Counted from the first letter of the stretch, positions 38,730-49,356 are shown. The stretch: DNA of 64,000 nucleotides from Prorocentrum cordatum (GCA_963575745.1 CAUYUJ010013958.1:324620-388619); one strand, 5' to 3'. Program-made: numbers and translations. The notes: generated by a model not told the origin, from the letters alone.

Positions 38730-40485
38730 TGTATCCGTCATCGTCCCTCCTCATCCTGCTCCCTCTCCTTCTCCTCTTCTTGCCCACATGGGACCTGCGG
38801 GAATATGCGAAGAAGCGCTCTCATGGAGAGAAGGTCTGCGACGACCGACGCGGCAAGAAGAGTCGACAGCCAGCGAGCCACATGCTTACGTCAACGTGGG
38901 CAGGATAAGTCGGACGGCGACGACGACGACGTCGAGGTCGACGAGAACCAGGAGAGAGTGCCTGTTGCGCCAGGCAGGCTTGCTCAAGCCTGACAGATTG
39001 CATACGCATGCAGCAATCCATGGTTTACATTACCCCCGATATTGTATAGGTTCGCAGGCAGCGTGCGATATGTGCCGTTGTCTCCTCTATCTGAGCCTGC
39101 TTTGATTAAAGCAACGCTGACATTATTATTCTCACCCGCGATGTATTGCGTATGGTGCTACCGTTGCCCATGACTCAGTATCACATTAAACGTGCTCACG
39201 GACATATCGCTGAGCCAGATCGAGCTATGTTTCCCAGCCAATGTTTGCACTTCGGGGGTACGTGGGCTCTAGGAATTGTCGTCCTGCCTCGGTCACGTAT
39301 TCGCGGGCGGTTGCTTGGGATCATATGGCTTATGTGTTGGCCTCCCATGGTTTCCTTCCTCCTCTCGGCTGTAAGGTACTTGGTTCTTCTCAGGCTCTGT
39401 GTCGCCTCTGGCTGCTTGGGCTCACCTGGCATCCGATGAGTTTGCCTCTTATTTGCTTGCCTTGGCTGTAAAAAAGCTAGCTGTCTCTGGCATTGTTTGA
39501 CAGGCTGTGGCTTGACCTCCTGCTGTTTCCTATGACATGGTCTCTTCGGGCTTCGCTGTTGCTCCACTGGCCCCTTCTCCACCGAGAGGTCCTTACTTGG
39601 GCCCCAGGAGAACTGGCCGTGCTTGCCAGCCTGAAGCACATCCCTATCTCTGTGATTGGCATCTCTTCATCCCGATGCCGATCTTAAGGACTCTCTCAGT
39701 TTGTGAAGGCACACCCCTAAGATTATCATCGCCTCAGGCTTGTCGACCCTAGGGGCAGGGAAAGGTTCGAGGTTGGTTAGCTAAGTGTTGTGATTTCTCC
39801 GCCGGAGAACGGGTGGCCTCCTATGGCTTGGCCTCCTACAGACCCTTCGGGTTATCCACCCCACTGGCGCTGTCTGCTGCACTTGTCCGTACCCGTTGCT
39901 TGGCCTCTCCTGTGGCTTGGTCTGATATGGGCCACGATGGTTTCCGCCTCGCTTGCCCCGTCTGTTGCACGTCTTCTGCCATGGTCGCTTGGCCTCCTGT
40001 AGCTTGGCCTCCGATGGCTTCCCATGGCTGCCTGCCCACTGCCCCTTCCCGCTGCGCCGATTCCGCGGCGTCTGCCTGGCCCCCCATGGCTTGTCATCCC
40101 GCGGGTCCCTTTGAGTGGTTTGGTGGCACGCACGGAATCCTGCCGTCGCCGAAGCCGCCGCCGCTGCGGGTCGCTGGGTACCCCCGCTTCCTCTGCATCA
40201 CCCATGCTTGCCCACATTTGCTCGAGCAGAGTAGTTGTGCGCGTTGCCCTGCCATGCACGTCTCGTTTGAGGTTCGGCGGCGCATGCTGAGCTACGCTCC
40301 TCCCTGGGCCTGCCGACGACGCCATCCGCGCTGCCGTACGTTTTCCCGTCAGACTCCCAAATGGTGTTCACTTTTCTCCACCTGTGATTGGATATATGTT
40401 GCACCACATGAGTTGCATAACATTACGTCGCACGACATCCCTGCCTAGGGCCCGTACACAGGCAGTACGCACTACATGAACGAGA
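38730..40485. other. Unassigned stretch
   Basis: No gene supported. 39790-40110 contains recurrent GGCCTCC(T/G)(A/G)TGGCTTGG units (a loose 20-30 bp repeat). The minus-strand readings there are Gly/Gln/Ala-rich (IGGQATGGQA) and probably only reflect the repeat. Confidence 0.35.
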
Positions 40486-40948
40486 GTGTGGCGCGATTTG
40501 GGACTCCCATGTAAGACCAGGCCGTTGATTGTTTGTTCCGAGAGAGAGAGAGAGGGAGAGAGAGGGAGAAAGAAAGAAAGACACAAGACACATAAACAAC
40601 AAGAAAAACAACCAAAAACAGAGTTGGCAACGAACGCGCGCACGCGGCAACAGGATAGTGCGAGGCAGGCTGCTCCTGCGCGCGCCGGCGATGATGATGA
40701 TGCCCTGGGCCCCACACTTGCCTCGGCTGCGCCCACCAAGAGTGAGGTGCCTCCTCGCCTATGCCCCCCACGCCGTCCCTTTGCAGGGGGAAGGTGACAT
40801 AGATGTGCCGCACCTGCAGAAATCTCGCCGTGCGACTCGGAGCGTCGGGGCCTCGCACCGCGACTGACATCTCGCGCGTCGATGCGCGATTGGTCGGGTG
40901 TCGAGCGCGTCGCGCCACGCGCAAAAGGGGGGGAGGAGGGCGAAAGGG

Positions 40949-41090
40949 GGGGAGGAGGGCGGAAGGGGAACCCTCTCCCCGAAGGTGAAGAAGGAGGTTG
41001 GCAGAGCGAGGTTATCAGACCTCTCACGCCCGAAAGGGCTGCAGCACGCGCGTTGCGCCACGCGCAGTGGCGCACTTGCGTCGCGTCGGC
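40949..41090 (+). repeat. Foldable dispersed module, copy 3, with hairpin extension
   Basis: Almost identical over about 140 bp to 42000-42144. It contains CCCCGAAGGTGAAGAAGGAGG, a hairpin GAGGT-TATCAG-ACCTC, a GNRA hairpin GCCC-GAAA-GGGC, and GCGCCAC-GCGCA-GTGGCGC. Confidence 0.65.
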
Positions 41091-41300
41091 AACGGAACGC
41101 GAGCTACCGTGCCGGGGTCGGCGCGCGGCGCCGAGCAGATTCCTCGAGCGACGGGGCGGTGCTCGAGGGCGCGGGGGGGGGGACTCGCGTCTCGCGTCGG
41201 CGACGGTCTCGGAGCGCGGTTTCCGCGCGGGGGGGGGACTGCGCGAGGGAGGTGGCGCCTCACTGCGTGAGTGGGCGCGCGCTCACGGCGCTCGGGGCGT
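41091..41300 (+). repeat. About 117-bp GC-rich repeat, first cluster
   Basis: Two degenerate units with GGCGCGCGGCGC, CGAGCG(A/C)CGGGG and GGACTCGCG(T/C)CTCGCGTCGGCGACGG motifs. The same unit recurs in the cluster at 42145-42720. Confidence 0.6.
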
Positions 41301-41595
41301 TCGCGATCATCGTGGCTTCGCCCTGCAAGCCGTGACAATTCGCGTACCCCCGCCAGCCCATCAGGCGAGTTGTTTTGATCAAGGAGCGACGACAGGCAAC
41401 CACCAATCAAAAATAGGCTCGTGCTCCCTGTGCCCCTGATGAGTGCCGTCCGCGTCGTCGCGTGCGTTTCGCGGCTTCTCGTTGATGGCTTGGTTGAGTG
41501 GTTATTTGTCGTTGCCTGCGGTGCCTATATTACGTCCTGTGTGCCCGAGCCCGTTTTGGTAGGGTGGTTGTGTGTCGTTGTTGGCCGTACGCGCG
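41301..41595. other. Unassigned spacer
   Basis: Moderate GC content, no gene or repeat recognised. Confidence 0.3.
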
Positions 41596-41599
41596 TCGC

Positions 41600-41718
41600 T
41601 GTGGAAGCGTCGTGGAGGCCTCTCGAGGCCATCGAGGGGCCCTCTCAGGGCCATCTTGAAGGCCGCTTTGGCCCTCTTGAGATTTGTTGTTGGAGGCCTC
41701 TTGGGCCACCTTTGGGGT

Positions 41719-41760
<42 letters not shown>

Positions 41761-41975
41761 GCCTTCTTGGTGGCTCACTTGGGGCTCTCTGGGGGCCCTC
41801 TTGGGGGCTCGGAGGGCGTTGGGGGCCGTCTTGGGGGCGGTCTTTAAGGCTCTCGGAGGCAGGCGGGAATCGATCTTGAGCCATCTTGGGATATCTTGGC
41901 CGATCTGGGAGGCCATCTTGGGTTCCTCTGGGACCCTCTTGGAGCCACCGTGGGCCCAAAAAACTGTGTGACACC
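41600..41975 (+). repeat. CTTGGGG minisatellite family, copy 5, with an (AT)n core
   Basis: Units such as CTTGGGGGC and CTCTTGGAGC on both sides of a perfect (AT)15 tract (41723-41752). Confidence 0.75.
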
Positions 41976-41999
41976 TCGCGGGGCGCCCCCTCCAGACCC

Positions 42000-42144
42000 A
42001 GGGGGGGAGGAGGGCGGAAGGGGAACCCTCTCCCCGAAGGTGAAGAAGGAGGTTGGCAGAGCGAGGTTATCAGACCTCTCACGCCCTAAAGGGCTGCAAC
42101 ACGCGCGTTGCGCCACGCGCAGTGGCGCACTTGCGTCGCGTCGG
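42000..42144 (+). repeat. Foldable dispersed module, copy 4, with hairpin extension
   Basis: Near-identical duplicate of 40949-41090. The loop of the terminal hairpin is TAAA instead of GAAA while the stem GCCC/GGGC is kept. Confidence 0.65.
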
Positions 42145-42720
42145 CGAACGCCTCGGAACACGATTTTTTGCGTTGGGGTCGGCGCGCGGCGAAGGCAGAC
42201 TACTTGCGCGATTGGGCAGCGCTCGAGCGCGCGGGGGGAGACTCGCGCGTCGCATCGGCGGCGGTCCCGGCACGCGATAGTCACGTGGGCCAACAAGACG
42301 CCAAGCAGCTTTCTCGCGCGACTGGGTAGCGCTCGTGCGCGCAGGGGAGGAGGACTCGCGCGGCGCATCGGCGAATCTCCGAACGCATTTTCTCGCGCTG
42401 GGGTTGGCGCGCGGCGCCAGGCAGACTTTTCGCCCGATTGGGCTGCGCTCGGGCGCCAGGGGGAGGACTCGCGCGTCTCGGCGTCGCATTGGTTAACGCC
42501 TCGGACGCTATTTTTGTCACGGAGGGCGGCGCGATGCGAAAGGCAGCTTCATTGCGCGGCTGGGTAGCGCTCGCGCGCGCAGGGGAGGTCCCGTGCGTCG
42601 CATCGGCGACTGTCTCAGAACGCGGTTTCCGCGCGGGGGCCAGCGCGCGGCGCCACGCAGCTTCCGTGCGTGAGTTGGCAGCGACCGAGCGCGAGTAGGA
42701 AGAAGCACGCGTCGCATCAG
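42145..42720 (+). repeat. About 117-bp GC-rich repeat, second cluster (about five units)
   Basis: Successive units share (G)GCGC(G)CGGCGCCA-GGCAGACTT, GATTGGGC(A/T)GCGCTCG, GGGGAGGACTCGCGCGTC and TCGCATCGGCG blocks at spacings of about 112-121 bp. No gene. Confidence 0.65.
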
Positions 42721-43300
42721 CAGCGACTTCGCAATGATATTTGGGCGCTGTGGTCTTGATCTGCGAACAGGATGCCGCCTCGCTGCTCGACTGGACACAG
42801 GCGCGTACGCGCGTAGTAGCGTCCGCGTCGCATATGCGGGCGCATCGCTACGCGACCACCGCGCGGGGGGTGGGGGGCCTTCATGAGAAGGATTGGGAAG
42901 GCTTTTCCGAGATCCTTGAGGCCGCTCCAGGATTCCTCGGGCACTCGAGAATCACCTGGGTTCTTCATGGTTTTCCATGGTTCTTCAAAGTTCCACGCGG
43001 TTCCTCTGGCTGCGTCGCAGTTGCGTCGCATCTGCTGGCATCCCGATGCGCGACCACCGCACGGGGAAGACATATAAACTGAGCATGTTTCGGGATTCCT
43101 CAGGTGCGTCATGGTTCCTGAAAATCTCGCAGGTTCCCTCAGGACTCATCCGGATTATTCCAGGCTCTTCGATCTCCTTAAAAAACAGGTTGTTGGTTCC
43201 CTATGATTTCTGTTTGTTCATCGACGATGTCCAGAATTGCCCTTTCAAAGTTCGACGCGGTTCCTATGGCGGCGTCGCAACGCACACCGCACGGTATCTT
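42721..43300. other. Unassigned stretch
   Basis: Contains two copies of CATGGTT(T/C)-type TTCxTGGTTTTCC motifs and two copies of GCGACCACCGC(G/A)CGGGG (42857, 43053). No gene supported. Confidence 0.3.
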
Positions 43301-43935
43301 GGGGGCAACTGTGGGCCTCCTGGGTCCCTGAGGCTTCCTGGGCCTACTGCAGGGTTTCCTGTGGCTCCCTGGGGTTTTCTGGGGCGTCCTGGGGTTCCCA
43401 AGGGTCCCCGAGGGGGTCCATGGGTTTCCTGTGGTTCCTGGGCATTCCCGCTTGCTTTTTGTGAGCCTCCTGTTATTTCCTGGTGTTTCCTGAGGCCTTC
43501 TGGTCCTCACTGAAACTGTCGGGCCTCCTGAGGCTCTTTTTTGGTTTCTGAGGTTTCCCCATCTTGATGAGGCTCCTTGGGGGTCTTTTGGGACCTCTTG
43601 GGGCTCTTTGAGGCTCCCTCAGGCTTCAGCAAAGTTCCTGAGATTCCTTGGGGGTCCCTGAAGTTTCTTGGGCCCTCCTGCGCTTTCCTGTGATTCCCTG
43701 GGGGGTCCTGGGGCTCTCATGTGGTTCCATGGGGCTCCCTTTGGTTTCCTGGGGTTAAGGCTCGCTGGAGCCTTCTGAGGCTTCCTGGGCTTCCCTGGAG
43801 CTCCGGGGTTCCCTGGGGCGTCCTGGCATTTTTGTTTTCGGGCATCCGACGAGCTCCCGTGGCTCCCTAGGGAGCCCGTCCTATAGCCTCCTGAGGATTC
43901 GTGGCGACTCCTGGGACTCCCTGGAGGAGCCCTGG
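43300..43935 (+). repeat. TTCCTGGGGCTCC minisatellite (variant of the CTTGGGG family)
   Basis: Degenerate 9-15 bp units with CCTGGGG(T/C)TTCC cores over about 630 bp. Open Pro/Gly/Arg/Ser-rich frames on both strands are by-products. Confidence 0.75.
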
Positions 43936-44420
43936 GGATAGGCAAGTTTTTGGCCAGAGGCTGGGGGCCTTTGGGAGCCCCAAGGAAAGTTTCACACGGG
44001 TGCACCCGTGGAGCACCATCCCGAACCCCCCCCCCCGCCAGGCCACAGTTCCAGAGAGGGAGGTGCAATGCCTGTGCTGCGCACAGGGGGGGGAGGGGAG
44101 GCGTAGCCCGCCTTCCGCACCGCTTGAAGGCGGGCGAGCTAACTCTCGCCCGCTGACGTCGCTCATATGGCATTCGGCTGAACGCCCCGACCAGCAGTCG
44201 CCCGCTGCCTGGCGGTAGTCGGAAACGGCGCTCGTTCCGGAGAGACACAGAGGGGGGGAGGGGCGCACGAACGTGGGTTTTCTGACGAGGGCAGCATACA
44301 CAGAGCAAGAACAATCGGAGGTGGACAATTATGGAAAGAGAGGGACGCGGGGGATCGGAGGGATGGGTGAAACGAAGGAGGAATGGGTACAGAACCGAGA
44401 GCGAAGAACAGAGAGGAGGA
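43936..44420. other. Unassigned stretch
   Basis: C-run at 44028-44037 and G-run at 44087-44094. An inverted pair GGCGGGCGAG / CTCGCCCGC lies around 44133-44153. No gene. Confidence 0.3.
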
Positions 44421-44423
44421 AAC

Positions 44424-44505
44424 ACAGGAGGAGGATGAGATGGAGGAGGGATGAGAAGGAGGAGGAGGAGGAGAAAGAGGATGAGGAGAAGGAGAGACTC
44501 CAGAG
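44424..44505. repeat. (GGA)n-rich microsatellite
   Basis: GAGGAGGA repeats with AAG/ATG interruptions. Confidence 0.75.
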
Positions 44506-44587
44506 GGCGGGACAAGAGTGGGGATAGGGGCGCAGGGACGCAGATGAACCCGGCGCGACCCCAACTGGGGGAACGTTTCCTATTGCA

Positions 44588-44770
44588 TGGGCGCAGTGTT
44601 TGGCATTGTTTGGCAGTCTTTGGCAGTGCTTGGCAGTGTTTGGCAGTGTTTGGTACTGCTGGCAGTATTTGGCATTGCTTGGAATTGCTTAGCATTACTT
44701 GGCATTGCTTCGCATGGCTTCGCATTACTTCGCAGTACTTCGCATTGCTTCGCATTGTTTCGCATTGCCG
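44588..44770 (+). repeat. 10-bp tandem repeat
   Basis: About 18 units grading from TTTGGCAGTG to CTTCGCATTG. The minus strand reads in one frame as repeated NAKQC(E/Q)-type peptides, a by-product of the 10-bp period. Confidence 0.85.
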
Positions 44771-45182
44771 GGGAACCCGAGGAATCTCCGGGGAACGGGC
44801 AGAGTAGGGTCCCGAGACACCAATACTTAACCAAGTAAGAAGCCCAAGCCTAATTTGGGGACAAAGTTGGGGACTAGCTGATCTGTTTTGTTTGTTGCGA
44901 TGGTTTATGGGCGTGCGCTGTACAAGTCACCAGACCTGCGAGCAGGAGAGGAGAAGCGGGGGGGGGCGGAGGGCAGTTTGGGTCGTCGCCCTGGGTGGAT
45001 TCGGGCGCCGATGTCGAGGTACATTGGCCAGCGATAGACGGCCGCCTTCGGATTTCGTTGTGACATGGGACTGCGCCCAGGGGCCCAGGCAGGGAAGGGG
45101 CAGGAGGAAAAGGTCTAGCTGGAACTCACGCCTGACGGAGCGGATTCGATCGACCAGGGTTCCGAACGGGAATGAAAGGTAA

Positions 45183-45307
45183 CGCGTCGTCGTCGTCGCC
45201 GCCGCCGACGTCATCGTCGTCGGCTTCGTCTTCGTCGTCCTCGCACCCTCCAGGAGCGGGCAGCTGGAGCGGCGTCGTCGCCGCCGCCGTGCGTCAAAGG
45301 CCCCCAT

Positions 45308-45405
<98 letters not shown>

Positions 45406-45410
45406 CCTCC
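45183..45410 (+). repeat. (GTC)n microsatellites with dispersed GTGCGTCAAAGGCCC module
   Basis: GTC/GCC repeats (45183-45240, 45307-45405) flank the module GGAGCGGGCAG...GGAGCGGCGTCGTCG...GTGCGTCAAAGGCCCCCA (45252-45307). The same module lies beside GTC repeats at 47004-47066 and, twice in tandem, at 48445-48540. Confidence 0.75.
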
Positions 45411-45605
45411 CTCAGGCCGCCGCCCCTCGGCGGCATGGCCTCGGCGACGGACTGCGCGCTGCCAGGCCCGCAGAGGATCGCAGGCGACGACAGGGGCGAA
45501 CAGCCGTGGGGCGGGCATGACACGCATTCGCCCGGGAGCCTCGCCGAAGGCATGGGCCATCGGCGCCCCCGCATACATCAAGCAGTGGCGAAGCGTCCCG
45601 ACTCG

Positions 45606-45784
45606 CCTATAGTCCTACCAAACAATGTTCTCAGAACCTTTTGTGGTCTCCACGAAATGTTTGTAGAACATGTCTGGTTGATATTGCCACGTTTTAACAC
45701 ACATCGGGTCTATGTTCTAAGAACATTGTTGTTGTTCTTAGAACATGTTTGGGTTCTAAGAACATTTCGTGGTATGGCTATAGG
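45606..45784. mobile_element. AT-rich 179-bp inverted-repeat element
   Basis: Ends CCTATAG...CTATAGG. The outer roughly 34 bp on the left (CCTATAGTCCTACCAAACAA, then TGTTCTCAGAACC) matches the reverse complement of the right end with about seven differences. At its centre a perfect 14-bp inverted repeat (45712-45725 with 45733-45746, ATGTTCTAAGAACA) surrounds a 7-nt loop. GTTCT(A/T)AGAAC recurs throughout. Markedly AT-richer than its surroundings and non-coding. Confidence 0.65.
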
Positions 45785-45789
45785 AATGC

Positions 45790-46488
45790 CGGGACGGTCG
45801 GTCCCTGCTCAAATACACGCACTGCTCTCCCCTGGGCTGTTCGCCCCCCTCGTCGCCCGCGAGGAGGAGGAGGCAGGGGAGCACCGCTGGCACGAGGGCG
45901 AAGGGCCACCCCACGGCCGGGAACGTCGGCTTCGCGTGTCGCGCCGCTGGTTCTCCGGCCGAGGAGGAGGTGGGACAGCAGCAGTGAGCCCCCAAACGGT
46001 GTGGTGACCACACCGTGCGATGAGTCGGTGGGGATTCGGGGTCACCGCACGGTTTTGGGACTCGAGTCCTTCTCCGAGGATGTCTCGGGGTGACAGGGGC
46101 CTCCAGGGTCCCAAGACCGTGCGGTGACGGACCGTGCGGTGAGGTCTTGGGGGGTTTCGAGGTCACTGCACGGTCTGTCACCGCACCGTTAATTTCGGGA
46201 CTCCAAAAGCAGGAGCAGGAGGAGGAGCAGGAGCAGGAGGAGGAGGAGGGAGACGGAGAAGGAGGAGCAGGAGGAGCAGCAGCAGAGCTTCCCGGGCAGC
46301 AGCAGGAGGAGCAGGATGAGGAGGAGGAGGAACGTCCCAAAGTGGTGTCCAGAAACGTTGTCGGCTGCGTTTCAATGGCTCTGTGCGGTGTCTGTACGTG
46401 TCCTGTTGTTTCCATCGGCTTCCGGAGGAGGAGGAGGAGCAGCAGGAGCAGCAGTCGTTACATATAAAAACATACGTGTGCAAGAGAA

Positions 46489-46519
<31 letters not shown>

Positions 46520-46635
46520 ACAAAGAACATTAATTAGCCATGGGGCATCTTGGGGATCCACTGGAAGCCTGGGGGGGAGGGGGGAATTTCGCTCTTCCTC
46601 ATTCGAGCGCTGCTGTTGCAAAGTTATTTCCTTCA
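45790..46635. other. Unassigned stretch with repeated CACCGCACGGT and GGA/CAG repeats
   Basis: 46005-46195 contains several CACCG(C/T)ACGGT and CCGTGCGGTGA motifs in both orientations. 46210-46335 is GGA/GCAGGA-rich. 46485-46520 is (GA)n. No gene. Confidence 0.4.
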
Positions 46636-46859
46636 ACTACGGTCGGGAACTTGGGGATTGCGTGTCGCTCCGCCAGTTCTGGCCCACCGCGCTTCGGCAC
46701 GACACGCTATCCGCTCCCCATGCCCAAGGCGTCCCCATTCCGAGCCTTTTCCGAGCCTCCCGCCCCGCGGAGCGGAGCGACACGCTATCCGCTCGCAGGG
46801 CATGGCGTGTCGCCGGGGCCGCCGCCGCGGCACGCTCAGCAAAAGTTCCCGACCGTAGT
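46636..46859. mobile_element. MITE-like family 1, best-preserved copy
   Basis: 224 bp with perfect 17-bp terminal inverted repeats: ACTACGGTCGGGAACTT at 46636-46652 and its exact reverse complement at 46843-46859. Subterminal GACACGCTATCCGCT occurs twice in direct orientation (about 46699 and 46785), and GTGTCGCTCCGC is inverted as GCGGAGCGACAC. No coding capacity and no clear target-site duplication. Copies occur in both introns of the plastid-targeted gene. Confidence 0.85.
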
Positions 46860-48444
46860 AGTTTTCGGCACAAGCCGTCATGGGGCATCTTGGGGGGTCT
46901 CCTGGGGGCCAGGGGGGGAGTGGGGGGAAATTCAGCTCTTTCTGCTTCAGGCGCCGTTGTCGCAAAGTCTAGTCCTTCCACTATCTCACGTCTTGGTCGC
47001 ACTCAGGAGCGGGCAGCAGGAGCGGCGTCGTCGCAGCCGCCGTGCGTCAAAGGCCCCCACGTCGTCCTCAACGTCGTCGTCGGCGGCGGCGCCGGCGTCG
47101 GCGGCGGCATCGACCTGGAGACCCACGCGGGGTCGGTGGACCTCGGCACGGGAGGCGCGGGGACGCACGCGTGCCCTAGCGGGCCGCACCGCCGCCCGCC
47201 CAGGTTCGCCACTCCGCGGGCGGCTGCCCGCACAGGAGTGCTGACGAGCACGCCGCACCCGCGGACAGGAGTGCGGGGGCGGCGGTGGAGGCGACAGCGT
47301 TGCCCCCACCGGTGGTCCCCAAGTGAGGCGTTCCAAAAAGGGCCTTGCCTTCGAGGATCGAAGGAGTTGTCGTCTCTTCCTCGGCGGAAGGCGGCGGAAG
47401 GTCGGCGGAAGGCATGACAACATTTTTGGGTCCAGGGTTTCTGGAGTCGGCCGAGTGTTGCCCACGCGCATCGCCCCCAGGTGTCGGCCCCAGGTGTCGC
47501 CACCATGTGCTGCCCCCGAGCATCGCCCCCGTCTGCTGCCCCCGAGTGTTGACCACGGGCGCTGCCTCCCAAGTATCGCCCCCAGAGGCGGAGCCCTGCA
47601 TCCAGCCACGCGCGCGCAGGGAAGAAGGAGGACCGTTCGGGCCCTCTCACTGCCTGTCGGTCGAGACGCTGATGTGAGGACCATGTCAAAAAAAAGAAAA
47701 ATGTTCTGCCGTGCCCCTCCTCTCGAGGAAGCTCAAGCACGGAAGGCGGCGCGTGGATTGGCGACGGGCCCCCCTCTCCATGCGGAACAGGCGCGCCCCG
47801 TCTCCGCCACCGAGCCAGGCGGCACTGGCCTCGCATTTCGGTGGGGGATCGGGCGCCCGCGGATCCCCCCACCCCAAAGTGGATCTGGCGCCCGATGCGT
47901 GGATCTGGCGCCCGCGTGCCAGACCTAACCTACGCTCGCCCACGAGGGAAACGTGAACACAGACACGCACAAACGCTGACTCCCTTGACGATGCGGCACA
48001 GGATCGAGGGGAAGAAGATAGTCCCGGGCGGGGCTAGGACGAGCATAAATCCGTTCCAGAGCGTTCCGGAACGCTCTGAGAAGGCCGCGGCGCTCGAGAC
48101 ATCCTCCGGAGCCGCCGGATCTCAGAGATCCTCGGCTTCTCCTCCCCTCGTCCTTCGGAGGTTGGTAGACCTCCTACCCTGACACGTCGATTAGCGAATT
48201 GGCCGTTTTCGATTCGCGAGAGCGTGTCGCGGCCGTCGTTTCTGCGGGTCCAGGTCCGCCGGTTTCGGCCCCGGGCCGTTTTCACGACGGGGAGGCTTAC
48301 GAAAGGGAGGTTCGTCCACCGCGGAACTCTGGAAAACCGCGGGGAAGCCCGGGGGACTTGCCTCGGTTTGCCTGCGCCCCCCCGGGGGGCGCCCTCCGTC
48401 GGCGCGTGCCCGACCCCCGGCGGGCCGCGCCCGCAGCCGCTCGC
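46860..48444. other. Unassigned stretch including one dispersed module and a 22-bp palindrome
   Basis: 47004-47066 is a copy of the GTGCGTCAAAGGCCC module. 47440-47570 has recurrent CG(T/C)CCCCAG(G)TGTxG units. 48057-48078 is a perfect 22-bp palindrome (CAGAGCGTTCC and its complement). No gene supported. Confidence 0.35.
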
Positions 48445-48758
48445 ACGGGAGCGGGCGGCCAGCGCGGCGTCGCCGCCGCCGCCGTGCGTCAAAGGCCCCA
48501 TCGTCGTCGCCGCCGCCGCCGTGCGTCAAAGGCCCCATCGTCGTCGTCGGCGGCGGCGTCGCCGTCGCCTTCTCAGAATGCCTTCTCGGGGCTTCTGAGC
48601 GGCTCCGCCGCCGTCTGAGAAGGCCTTCTCCCTCTCCCTGCCCCCCCAGGCGCGCCGCCGGCCCGCGTCGTGCCGACGTGGCCTCGCCAGCGGAGGGCGT
48701 CGCGCACGTCCACAGCGAAGGGACGCCGTGAAGAATCAGGGCGGAGATTTTGCATCGG

Positions 48759-48845
48759 TTTCGGCCTCTGGGGGCCCTCGCCGGGCCCTGGGACGGTCCA
48801 CAGAGCGATTCAGGATGAAAAGCCGGCCCTGGGGAAAGGGTCGGG
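48759..48845 (+). repeat. Dispersed 87-bp repeat, plus copy
   Basis: Begins TTTCGGCCTCTGGGGG, contains GGACGGTCCACAGAGCGA and GATGAAAAGCCGGCCCTGGG. More than 90% identical by eye to the inverted copy at 62914-62999, with diverged relatives near 33260 and 26080. Confidence 0.75.
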
Positions 48846-49133
48846 ATTTCTGTCGTGCCGACGTGGCTTCGCCAGCGGCAGGCGTCGCGTACGGCAGCCC
48901 AGGCTTGGCACGCCTCGGCGGCGAGCCCAGGGGGGAAGTGAAAAGGGGCAGGCCTTCTCAGAAGGCTCGGAAGGCCTCGGGCCTGCTCACCGCCGACTTC
49001 TGAGAAGACTTTCTCCCTCACTTTCCCCCGGGCGCGCCGCCGACTCTTATCGTGCCGACGTGGCTTCGCCAGCGGCAGGCGTTGCGTTCGGCGGTCCAGA
49101 CCTGGCACATCCACTGCGAAGGAGCTCAGTTCC

Positions 49134-49356
49134 AGGCCTCCCAGATTGGGTCCGAGTAGATGGGGTCGGAGGATGGCTCCGCAACGCCGACGCATCGACG
49201 ATGCGGCTTAACGTGGAGCCAGGATATCTTCAAACCGATGGCGCCGACGCATCGCCGACGTCGCCGATGCATCGCTGGCGCATCGCCGTGCAGCGCGGAT
49301 GCGTCGCCGATGTACCGCCGACGCGGCGCCGTCTCTCGACCCCATCTGGGAGGCCT
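49134..49356 (+). mobile_element. MITE-like family 2, best-preserved copy
   Basis: 223 bp. The terminal inverted repeats AGGCCTCCCAGATTGGGTC (49134-49152) and GACCCCATCTGGGAGGCCT (49338-49356) match at 18 of 19 positions. The interior is rich in CGCCGAC/CGATGC repeats. Relatives at 16178-16348 and 35156-35314. Confidence 0.75.
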
